Below are positions 12,131-23,300 of a DNA stretch of 64,000 bases, piece by piece (the first letter of the stretch is position 1; every line of letters begins with the position of its first letter). A program made the translations under genes and the position numbers. The notes beneath the pieces are model-generated. The model saw nothing but the letters and a program-made list of their open reading frames with translations. It had not been told where the DNA came from and searched no databases. This DNA comes from Forficula auricularia (Eukaryota > Arthropoda > Insecta > Dermaptera > Forficulidae), in the NCBI GenBank assembly GCA_024734495.1, contig JALMQS010000153.1:15406174-15470173 (forward strand). Direction: 5' to 3'.

Positions 12131-13914
12131 GCACGGATATTGTTTTTGTTTTTATAGCCTCGAAATGAACAAAGGTTATTGGTGATATTAATTATAAATT
12201 TATAAAGAGAGAGCTTAAAATATCAATCGGAACGACCGTGATCGCACTGCTTAAATTAAGGCAAGTTAATATATTATATATTTTGAGAGCAGAGCCCAAT
12301 TTCAAGTTTCTTTATTGGACAAGATGTTTGTTTTGATAAATTCTTTTCTGTTTCACACTTTCTTAAAGTCAATCAAAATACTATTATGGCATCTTTATTA
12401 TTATTAAGCAATTCGAAACGTACCCTAAACCAATCCCTTATATTCTTCGGCTAATTAACAGACGATTCGGATATTTTTCACAACCATAAGGGCTATTTCA
12501 TTACTGATATTAACAAATAGGCAATAAATTCTACAATGATTTTGTTTATTATTTAAGACACAATTTTATTTTTGATATTTATTTACTATATTTTTTATAA
12601 TTATTCTATAAAAAATGAAAAAAAAAATTACATTTTTTTTATTGATATACATTTTAGTTTATTTGTTTATTGTTTTATTTTATTATTATTTTTTACAATG
12701 GGTATTTATTATTGGTCTTTACTTAATTTTTAATATTTATTTATACAGTGTTTTTTTAAATTAATATTTAATTATTGAAAAAGATTTTTTTTTTTTTTAG
12801 TTTATGGAGATTTATTATTTATTGTAAAAATATTGTTATATTATTTAAAATCTACAGTTATATTAAATATTAAACAAAGTCTTTATTGAACTTGACTTAA
12901 AAGTATAATAAAATCATAGTTTTTTTTTTTTTTAATATTTGTATAATAAATATTTTGAAATAGAAAAATATTCGCTATCCTAATTAAAAATATAAAGAAT
13001 CTATTACTATAACTATATTTTTTATATAAATTAACAAACATTTGCTTATAAATATAACAACGTTCAACATAGTTTTTAACAAGTTTTTATATAAGTAGGT
13101 AAATCTAAATATTTAAAATAATAAAAGTAAAAAAAAAAAGTGAATAGTAAAAAATGAAATGAACGAAAAATTAATAAAAATAAAAAAAATGTATGGATAA
13201 CGATTTGTTGTTTTAACTGATATATTATCCACTATCTTTGGTAGGAATTTGTGAAAATTTATTTGTAAATTTTTTTTTATTTGTAAAAAACTTGGAAGCT
13301 CTACTTTTTTTTTTTTAATTTAAAAATTGCGGACGTTCCTGTACTTGGCTTAATAAAATTTCAAACAACGCCCTCGAAGCAGTTTACTTTTATTTTTCTC
13401 CCTAATTCTAATTTATTTCAATCTTTTCAACGTTTTTCTAATTCATAGAAAATTGGGATTCAATCAGTCTCAATTTCTTTGAAAGAGTTCATTAAACCAC
13501 AAAATGAAGCATCAAATCAAATTTTATATCATTTAAATTGAGCAAATCAAAATTTGATTTGGTGAAAGTTAATTTTTTTTTTAATTTATTTATTTTTAAA
13601 AAATAATAGCAAGCATTAAGGATTTATTGAAATATTTGATTAAAAAGTATTTATTGATATCATACGTCCCTAAATTGAATAATAAATTTACGGGTAATTC
13701 CTTATTTATTATAGAAGTTAAGGCCAGTTTCACTAAACATGATTAATTTTCATTTAATTTGACTTATGTAGATCTCAATCAAGTGATATTCTCGAAATGT
13801 TAATTCTGTTTTTTAGGGGCGTTTCACCAATATTATTTTCTTAAAAATTAAATCGGATCATCATACTTAGTAAATTGGATTGTATCTAACTTTCTGAGAT
13901 TTGGCTCGTGATCC
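12131..13914. other. extremely AT-rich intergenic
   Basis: No gene seen. From about 12520 to 13330 the sequence is nearly all A and T. A piece near 12250-12410 repeats sequence found near 8010-8170 (AAGTTTCTTTATTGGACAAG). Confidence 0.5.
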
Positions 13915-14031
13915 CGGCTTCTTTCCTTCTACTCTGTACTTTTCACGATGGAGGGGCCATCCCATACAGGCCTTTAGGGGATGCACCTTCTTGGTGTATC
14001 TCCTTCTCACATCAATATCATTAAAAAAAAA
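13915..14031 (+). repeat. LINE (family A) 3' tail
   Basis: Contains the family tail TTTCACGATGGAGGGGCC, then GGTGTATCTCCTTC, followed by an A-rich run. No coding part remains. Confidence 0.65.
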
Positions 14032-14316
14032 AAGAATAAATTTTTCAAATATTTTTTTGGGTGGGGGTAACTGCAAATTGATTGAAATTTTTTCAAATTT
14101 TGCAAAGAACATATCAAATAACAAATAAAATAAATGGAATTTAGAGAGAATTTAATTAATGGAAAGAGGCTGAATGTATTAATAATGATATTAAATAAAA
14201 AAAAATAGTTTTAATATATGTACATTAAATCCAAGGCAGAACTAGAGGAAAAAGACCACAAAAGAATAGGTTATTAACAGCTATTTATTCTAGAGTATAT
14301 ACAGTATATAAATATA

Positions 14317-15108
14317 CAGTGAAATGCAAAAAAATCGATCCACCAATAAAAACTTTATTAAATAGCAAATCATTTTTAATTTTTTTACAAGGAACCATAC
14401 ATTATTGAAATTATTGCTTATTGACATTATTGCTACTTGCCACTTGTCGTTGACTTAGCCCTTGAATAATTAGGCATACAATTTGAACTGCTTGAACTTC
14501 AGAAATATCCATTTTATATATTTTATCTTTCTATGAATGATGCTTAATTCGAAATTATTCATTTTATTAATATTTCAAATGGAATTTGAACTTTTATTAA
14601 AACTTTATTTAAATTAAAGTGATATTGAAAAAGTATGATACTTTGTAATTGTATCTTTTAATTTATATATAATAATTTCACTTATTTTTTTTGATAAAAT
14701 TCAAAAATTGTCAACAATTTAATTAGCCAAGCCAACTACAGAGCTGCGAAAAATGAACGAGGAAGAGATTAAAAGATTAAATACAAATGAAATTCCAAAT
14801 TCATATAGACATTAAGTATCAGCTTGGGTTAGGGGAGCGGTGGCCGAGAGGATAAGAGCTAAGGCTCTTATAAAGGCTTCGCAGCGCGCATGCGAAGATC
14901 CCGGGCTCGAATCCCGTCTGATCCTTTTGTCTATAATTTAAAAATCTTTTCTTCGTTCCCTAATTTAATTTAATTATCAACAATATTTATTGAATATGTT
15001 AGTTTAAGAGTTAATGGAACAAATTATATGAATATTTGTAAAAAATTTTAAAATAATTTGCTATTTAATAAAGTTTTTATTAGTGGGTCGATTTTTTTGC
15101 ACCTTAGT
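14317..15108 (-). mobile_element. Tc1/mariner-like MITE with transposase remnant, copy 1
   Basis: Inverted ends contain TGCAAAAAAATCGATCCACC and its counterpart GGGTCGATTTTTTTGCACC. On the minus strand near 14415-14512 a reading frame starts MDISEVQAVQIV and runs into QGLSQRQVA, the helix-turn-helix start of a Tc1/mariner-type transposase; the catalytic domain is gone. Its right part is interrupted by a SINE (14719-14971). The sister copy at 24933-25451 lacks that SINE. Confidence 0.85.
14719..14971 (+). mobile_element. tRNA-like SINE (family S2), copy 1
   Basis: Inserted in the Tc1/mariner-like MITE: AATTGTCAACAAT (14706-14718) and AATTATCAACAAT (14972-14984) flank it as a 13-bp duplication with one mismatch. 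Positions 14833-14924 resemble a class II tRNA: A box TGGCCGAGAGG, a 7-bp variable-arm stem CTTCGCA/TGCGAAG and B box GGGCTCGAATCCC. The tail TTTTGTCTATAATTTAAAAA then CTTCGTTCCCTAA matches copy 2 at 53205. The acceptor stem is degraded in this copy. Confidence 0.8.
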
Positions 15109-15457
15109 CTAGGTATATCTTGACATACACATTTTTGAATTTGTTAGGTATCTTTATTTTATTGAATAGTAATTAAAAAGTTCAAATCATTACTCTATTC
15201 TCTATGTTTTAAAACTTCATTTGTTTGTTTTTTCATATTACTTCATATTATTATTATTATTTTTATAATTTTTTTTTTAATCATTTCTTTGTTATTTCTT
15301 CTTCAGTACTTCAACTGCTTTTTCTATTTTTACTTTTCTCTTATATGAATGCCATGTTATTTGGAAGCTTCTTTAAACCAAGTTAATGACCTTTTAGGCT
15401 TTTATTCTATCAACTTTACTATTTGGTATCTTGTGTACTTTGTAAAAAAAATGTTAC

Positions 15458-15997
15458 TTAAGGAGGTTCTTTCGCGATAATCCACACAAAAAGTTTTAGC
15501 CTCGTAACCACTCTATAAATATGAATGGAACTAAAATTTTAGGTTATGTTTTTTTAACGTGACTGTACCACTCACACTACGAAATCTCTATATGGATACA
15601 ACACATATTTGCCGAATCGTTTCCAAGCCATTGTGCTTATATCCCCTCCAACAAAAATAATCGCCCAAATATGTTTTTTTTTGTTTTTTTATCAAAACTA
15701 AGAAGTAAATAATTTCAATTTTTTTTTTAAGTTACTCCGAATATATTATTCTAACAAATATTAGTTTTTCATCAAGATGGTGAAAGTCCTTCAATGAAAA
15801 AAAATAAAATAATGATCATATCTCCACCCTTTCTTTCCCTATCCACCCTATGTAAAAAATGTCATTTTTATTATTCCATGTTTGGTGTGGTAAATCGTCT
15901 TCAAATTTTAAAAGTATGTGTATTATGCTTTTAATGACTTATATTCCAAGTTTCAAAGACTTCTTGAATTTTTGCATTTATGAAAGAACTAGGTTAA
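15458..15997 (+). mobile_element. F1 MITE, full length
   Basis: About 540 bp with ends TTAAGGAGGTTCTTTCGCG and (mutated) GAAAGAACTAGGTTAA. It lacks a coding frame. The approximately 60 bp to its left (ACTATTTGGTATCTTGTGTA) also precede the copy at 46781, so both copies may sit in copies of an older repeat or the true left boundary lies further out. Confidence 0.85.
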
Positions 15998-17058
15998 GTA
16001 AAAGTGCATCTTAAGTTAAAGTTGAAATGATCGTGCTTAACGAAATATTAATTTCACTTTTTATTTAATTTAGGATGAGATATCGAGTATCGTATATACT
16101 TTTAAAATCTTATCATCAGTCGAATCTTGTAAGAAACTTTTTGGAGAACTATTTTATTCGTAGCTTTATGGGGTTTAAATCTAATGATTTAGGCCGTCAA
16201 CATTTGGCTTGTATATATTTAATCTCAAAGACATCATTATTAACCCGATCAACTTATTAAACTGCATTGGTGAAACGCAATAATAGAAATGTTCAGATTA
16301 AAAAAAATTCTAACATAATTAATCGTGGTTGGTGAAATTGGCCCTTAGTAACATAAAATATACACACAAACATACATTATATATCTACATAATATATTAA
16401 ATATAATTTTTATTTAATTCAGATAAATACTATAAGTAAATAAATAAAACATTTATTAGATTAGAAATTATTAGTTTAAATAATCAAAAATATACAAATT
16501 GTTTCGTTTATCCAAGAAATTAAAAAAATTTTAAGAATTGTTAAAATAATAATTAATATAATTGTTTTTTTAAAAGGGAATAGATGAAGAGGAGCCATTA
16601 TGTCCTCGCAATATGATTTAGATTATTTTAAATATTTTTAATTGATTGTAATAATTTTAATTTTTTGAGGATTTTTGAAATTGTGAATTTTTGTTTTTTT
16701 GTCTCAATCAAATTTAAATATTGGCCAATATCTCAGCAAAGAAATGTTTTATTTTCATTTAATTGATAATTAAAATACCAAGCTGGCCCTTAATTTGAAA
16801 ATAATAAATAAAATTTATAAATCCTATCAAAGAGATTAAAATTATAAAATACCATGAATAATTTGTTGTATGTACATGAAAAATAGAAAAAGTGTTCGAC
16901 GTATTCAATAGAAATAGTTAAAAAATTGATTTATAAAATATTTAGAAATTTGTTATGGATAAACAAACAAATTGACCAATGAAAAATTGATATCAAAATG
17001 TGGAACTAATAATTTCCAGTGATTTTTGTGCGTCTATCAGGCCCACCCGGTTTGTGCA
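15998..17058. other. AT-rich region downstream of the NLR-like gene
   Basis: No second gene seen. It should include the 3' untranslated region of the gene that ends at 17059. Long A/T runs; the start of a MITE-like repeat (TTAAGTTAAAGTTG) near 16010 was not resolved. Confidence 0.45.
16748..16753 (-). terminator. candidate polyadenylation signal AATAAA
   Basis: First canonical AATAAA on the minus strand after the stop codon at 17059, about 305 bp downstream of it. In such AT-rich sequence this is weak evidence; variant signals nearer the stop may be used. Confidence 0.25.
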
Positions 17059-17367
17059 TTATTCTTTCAAGGAAGTGAATCGTCGGAACTTGCCTTTCAA
17101 CTTCCTGTCCCCTTTCAGCAACCGTTGGATGCGCAAATTACACGCTCTGCCCCCGTGATATGTCACCTCCAATTTTCCTCCCTCCTCAAGGGCCGCAACG
17201 AGAGCTTTAAGGGCATCAGCGCCTCCGCAGTCCTTGGCGCTCAACTCCAGAGCAGTGCCTGGAAATCGGTCTCGAATGCATTTGCCAAGGGTTGCAGCTT
17301 GACCAGGGGTTAAAGAGATACCCACAAAGCTCAACCAGCTAAGGTAACTCAAGTTAGCTACCGCAGT
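17059..17367 (-). CDS. NLR-like gene, exon 17 (terminal)
   Basis: Acceptor TTGTTTTCAG at its right edge, stop TAA at 17059-17061, entry phase 0. Encodes 102 residues starting TAVANLSYLSWLSFVGISL, the last LRR-like segment, and ending in a basic tail (KGDRKLKGKFRRF). A plus-strand open frame over the same bases is a shadow. Confidence 0.92.
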   Translation of the reverse strand, partial: TAVANLSYLSWLSFVGISLTPGQAATLGKCIRDRFPGTALELSAKDCGGADALKALVAALEEGGKLEVTYHGGRACNLRIQRLLKGDRKLKGKFRRFTSLKE

Positions 17368-20300
17368 CTGAAAACAATAGCAAAGAGATAAGTTATTATT
17401 GTGAATCCAAATGTTTCCTAAAAATAAATTTTATTAATCATCGAAGAGGGTGTCCTCTGCTTGATGGAAATACATACACAGAGAGAGATAGATAGATAGG
17501 TTTTAATTTGCTCTGAGAATCATATTCCCCGGGAGCATAAAAGATACAAATTATATTACATTCAAAATCTGTTTTGAAAATTCAACCAAGAGACTACAAA
17601 AAATTTTAACATTTAAAAAAAAAGAAAAAATTATTAAAATTAATTGATAATTTGAAATCAAATATTTAAAACCTTTTATCTATGATTGGCTCCTTATCGA
17701 GCCTTCCACTCTATATTACTCTATGATATAGGTACCTCTATTTTGATGGATTTCTCATACAAAACCAAAAGAGGGATGGTCCACTCTACTTTTGAACGCC
17801 TCAATTAAGAAATATAATTTTTTCATAAAGAGAAACAAAGGGGCTGTCCTCTGCTTGATGCAAATAAACATACACACATATATGTACAGCAGAGGACAAC
17901 CTCTTTATTTCTCTTTATGAATCAACAACTCTACTACTTTCGGCAAAATAAGAACTTTTCAATTAAATATAATTTTCAAAAGTTCCAATAAAATTATGGT
18001 TTCTAGTTGGCAGCAATTAAATGCTCTAAAAGTTTCCTAGCTATTAGCACTTTTTATATCAACTAATAAAGTTCACAAAAATAAAAGTGTGTATCAATCC
18101 AACTCAGCACTGTTCCCGTTTTTAGGCTAGAAATGTATCCTAACCAACAACCGCGACCTCACTCTTTTGCCACATAATTATTTAGTAATATTAAATGATA
18201 ATTATGTACAACAATAATACATATAATATGTTTTATCTTCTTAATCTTCTTAATAGGCCTGCGCCTGTTTGTCCAAATGAAGGACGTTGTTCCATTCGAT
18301 TTTTAGCGAGGATGTGCATTTAGGCCAGCTTTCCAACTTTTTTTTGGCTTTCCTCGGCTTCTTACACCCTGGGGACGACATTCTTTTGCTACTTTTGCCA
18401 ATCGGTCCTCTCCCATACGATCTACATGGGATTCTCTTTTTCTAATACCGACCCAGTCGACTATATCTAGTATGCCGCTTATCTCCCTTAAATGTTCACT
18501 GGGGACTCTATCTCTTAGTGTTTTCTCCTGTATGGTTCTAATTATCCTCATCTCGGTTGTTCTGAGAAGTTATTGGGTGGAATTTTATCTGCCCTTGTCT
18601 CTGCCGCACATGTCAACACTGGGCGCACGCTGGTCTTATAAATGCGAACTTTGCTCTCCGCTGACATATATCTGTTTCGCCATATTAAATTGTTCAAACA
18701 GTCGGATATTCTGGCTCCTTTAGTCACTTGAGTTTTGACTTCTTATCTCAAATTCCTATTGCTCGATATTTCTACTCCTAAATAGTTGAATTTGGAGACT
18801 TGTTCTAATATGGTATCTCCTAGTTTTATTTCACACTTTTGTTTTGTTTTAGAGATTGATAGGGATTTTGTCTTCTTTAAAGAGATTTCCATATTTAGTT
18901 TTTTAGCCGTCTGGTCGAATTTAATTAAAATCTTTTGCAGGTTTTCTCACTATCCGCTATTAAAACTGCGTCGTCAGCATAACATACTGCCTGTATTGGA
19001 GTTCCTCCCATGTTATATCCAAGTTGCCTGGGTAAACTTGATATTATTTTGTCCATGATCAGGTTGAAAAGTATAGGACTCAGCGAATCACCCTGCCTCA
19101 CCCCTTTTTTTATTTCTATGAACCCCGTTATTTGGTTGTTTGATTTCACTCTTGATTTGTTATTAGAGTTTAGTTCTTTTATTAATTTTACTATTCGGTC
19201 TGGAACTTTTCTTTCTCTAAGGCAATCAATTATGTCTTCTAATTTTATTCTATCGAAGGCCTTGGTAAGGTCCAGAAGCAAAGATATGCCGGGTTGTTAA
19301 ATTCAATTGATGAAGATAGCATCTGTTGTTGATCGATTTTTCCTAAATCCTTGCTGCCCCTCTCTAATCGATATAAAGTTAAGCAATTTGGTTAGGATAA
19401 TTTTAGAGAAAAGTTTTATATTATAAATAATTTAGAAATTAGATTAATAAATTATTAATGAATGGATTTAACTAATTGATTGTATGAACAGGAAACACAG
19501 CCCCTCTTGTAGTGTGGGTTGAAGATTATAATCAAATTTGGTGACACCAACTATAATAATTAAAGACTTTCTAATAGGCAATAGTCCCAAATAAGAAGGA
19601 TACCTGTACATCGATGTAGAAAATATGTAACTTAAAAAGAATCTTTTAAAATATTATAATTATCTTTAGAATTGTAAATTATCTAATATGGCATCATGAT
19701 TGAGAAAATTTACATACCTGTAAAAAGAGATGCTCCAATGGGGCTCCACGAGTTCCATCGGAGACAATTAGGCCATTTGCACGGAGATAACTCAGTGAAC
19801 AAGTTTTAAGGGACCTGCCCACTTGTCTTAGAGTTCGATCTGCCTCTTCTAATCTAAAATTATGAAATATTACATATTAAATTTGAGCAAAAAGTAATTT
19901 CAAGAACATATTTAGTCGATTAAGAACTATAATGCTCATTCCAAATAAAATTCAAAGAATTTTTTTATTTTTAAAGAAAAAATCAAGGAAATTATTATTT
20001 ATTGTATGAATTCGCAAGTATTTTAGGCATTAGGAGTTTAATTTATCAAAATAAAATTAGTTTACGTTTCGTCTTATTTGAGTTTTAAAGCTCTTAAGGT
20101 AGTTGTTACGCCAAATGGGTTTTCTTAGGATTTTTTTGAAATTTAGACAGATTATTATTTAAATACTTCTGCATCGATTGGTGGCAAAACGAAATTTATG
20201 AACAATATAGTTCCGGAGATATTAAATTTCAAAAATAGAGTTTTTCAGACTCTTATACATTGCACTATACTCGATATCGGAAAATTTACATACATATTTA

Positions 20301-23300
20301 ATTATAATTAAAAAACTCTTCTTAACATTGTTATAAAAAACTAAACCAACATTAAACAATAACTAATACATTTTTTAAGAAAATTTTAATTCATAGTTAC
20401 AACACAGATTCTGAGATAATAATGAATAAATAATGAAAAATGTATAATGAAAAATTTAGACTAAAAACAAGCTGGCAACAACGCATTTATTTAACCTAAA
20501 AAGTGGGTTAACTTTAGTACTTTTTTGACGTTTTTTCGCTTCATCCATTGTCGCAACAGCTTTCAATCGCTTATTAAGAACTTTGTGTTTTATAAATCGA
20601 CCTTTATAATGTACTTTATCTGAAATTTCTGGGATAAAATATATACAAACTCGGACAGTGTTGCCAGATTTGGCAAACGAGCACGGGATTGGCTAGTAGT
20701 GGTACATAAAAAGCAAAAAAATTTTGGGCTTATGAATTATGAATCATTATTGTCTGTTTTATATACTCTAGCATTAACTTTTTGATAGTATTGTCGCGAA
20801 ACAACTACCTTAACTTACTTATTTATTATTGGGTTATTAAAAATTATTTTGTACAAACCTGATATGCCAGTGACTAATTCGAAGACTCTGCAAAGTACGA
20901 AAACTAGAGGCAAGAGTTTGGAAAAATGTAACAAGTGCTTTATCATCAATCAGTCCGGATCCTGAAATAGGACCGACCCTTCCTGCGCCGCTTCCGCCGC
21001 TCGAGCCTGAAGCTTTGTCTAGACTCAGGTCGAGATCACTTAAATGAGTAAAACCCTTGAGAAATGGCAATAAGTGTGGACCTCGAAGGGCAAGTCTCTC
21101 ATTTACAGTCACCTAAAAATAACAATATATTAACATACACCAGCCTAGAAATTTATTTTATAATTTAATAAAAACTAAATATTATTTTAAATTGAGTGGA
21201 TATTGATGAAGTAGTCCAAAATTCAAAAAAAAAGAGAGATATATAGAGAAACAAAGAGGTTGTCCTCTGTTTGATGCAAATAAACATACACACATATATA
21301 TATTATTTATCTGTTTGAGACTATAGTTTCGAAGGATTGGCCTTCATCATCAGTCTTTTTTTAATCATAAATATTATTTTTCTTGGGGTCAAATCGCGTG
21401 GATATTGAAAATATTTTGTTCTTCCTTAGCCGAAAGCCAGTCTACTCTCGCCAAAATAAAAGCTTTTATTAAAAAGAGGTAATTTAAACTCTTTTTTATT
21501 CAAGAACCAACGTTTCGGAGGCTTATTCCCTTCTTCTTCAGGATTTTGGAAGGTCCGTAAAAAAAATCCAATGTGACATGAAAATCTTAGACTGCCTCAT
21601 CAATATCTACTCAATTACATTTATTTATTTTTGTTAATCTTGTATGTATTTTTCAGATAAAGATGAAATATTATCTCTGAAATTAAAGTTAAATATAATA
21701 ATAAAAAATTTGATATAAGGTTGTCATTTTTTCTAATCCAATTTTATATCCATAGCAAAAATAAACTTAAAGAAATGATTATAAACCTGAAATCCGCCTA
21801 ATCGTAAAAAGATAACGGAAGGACATGAGAAGTCGGGAAGTGACAGAAGCAACTCAGCTGCAGAATCATCGTGGCGTCCAAGACGAGCTAATCGTCCATC
21901 ATGGAAAGTTAAGTGAAGTCGGCAATTGGTGAGAACAAGATCTCGGACAGATGTCTTTTGTAAAAATGTTAAAAATACTGGAAGGGACGCTTCCTCCTGG
22001 AACACAAACCAACAAGTATTAATATAATAATTCGTGGCCGAATTTTAGGGTTATTATTAGTAGATATTATATCAATGTTTGATATTTATCGTATGCTAAT
22101 CTCTCAGTGGCGTGTATACACGGGGGGGGGGAGGGCCCCTACAAGGCAGACTCTATCTATCTCTCAAATTTAAAGTTAAGTAAAGAGCGTGAATGGAATC
22201 AAGTTTCTAGGATGAGTGGTTTTCATTTGATATGAAGGAATAACCGATTGTTGCAAAAAACATTACGGATTTTTTCGCTTTAACCTCATTATGGCACGAA
22301 TTTAACATTATAATTAGATGTTGTTTTAATTGTATTTAATCTAGTTAAAATGTAAGTGAACTGTCTAAAACATTGCCTTCTTTATGGGGGAAAAAATCGA
22401 AAAAAATACGAATTTTGAATATTCAAAAGTGATCAGGGTTGTTTTGAATCCCCATAAAAAATCGAACTACTGGACCAATGAATCGACTCGAAAGTACATT
22501 CTCTTTAATTTACTATAAGACGATTATTTATAATATGGACTGTTCAGAGATATAAGCGAAAAACTGGAAAAAGTCCCTTTTCGGAGTTTTAATAATCACA
22601 ACACCCACTAGCTGGATATTTTTTTTGTCATTATTCCTCCACAATGAGGTCTCTTCTAAATACAATTATAAATTAAATTAGAGAATAAAGAATTATTATT
22701 ATTATAGACTAAAAGATCTTTCAGATTATCAATCTGTCCCCCAAAAAAATAAATAAAATTATTGAATTTGTCATCAGAAATATGTGAGAAGTAGATTACA
22801 TAGATTAGATTCTGAAATAAACGAGCCTGTAAATTTTAGAGGATTGTTAAGTTTAGAATGTATTTATTTATACAAAACCATAACATCCTTGTCATGGCAA
22901 CACATAAGTACAATACATATTACATTTACATTTTTAAAAAACCTTTATAAGGGATTGCAAAAAATTTTATTGGAGTTGAAACGATATAATTTGGAAGTAT
23001 GTTATAAAAAGGGAAAATAAATGTTTGAAGCGGATTTGTTATCCAGAAAAGTGATGGAAGAAAAAGAAGAAAAAGTTTGCGAGAATTTCGAAGTTTATTT
23101 CTCAGATTTTGAAGAAATAGTAAATGAGATTGAGGAAATTAACCCAAGAGTCGATATAAATGTATCAGATATAATCATGGAGTTAATCAGGAAATACAGT
23201 AAAGAAGATAAAACCATCCAAGATTTAGGAAAAATAATTAAAGAGGGATGGCTAAATAAAAATTCACAAGTGGATAGGCATAGTAGGATGAATTAAGCTA

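Noticed and set aside
12520..13330. Mitochondrial or centromeric AT-rich DNA
   Set aside because: No mitochondrial gene is recognisable and no tandem period can be seen; it is simply low-complexity AT sequence.
14833..14924. Functional tRNA-Leu gene
   Set aside because: The 5' acceptor strand does not pair with CTGATCC, the anticodon arm closes to a 4-nt loop, and it lies in an insert flanked by a duplication. It is annotated as part of a SINE.
17026..17313. Plus-strand frame of 95 codons
   Set aside because: It overlaps exon 17 of the NLR-like gene on the other strand and has no recognisable motif; a shadow of coding sequence.
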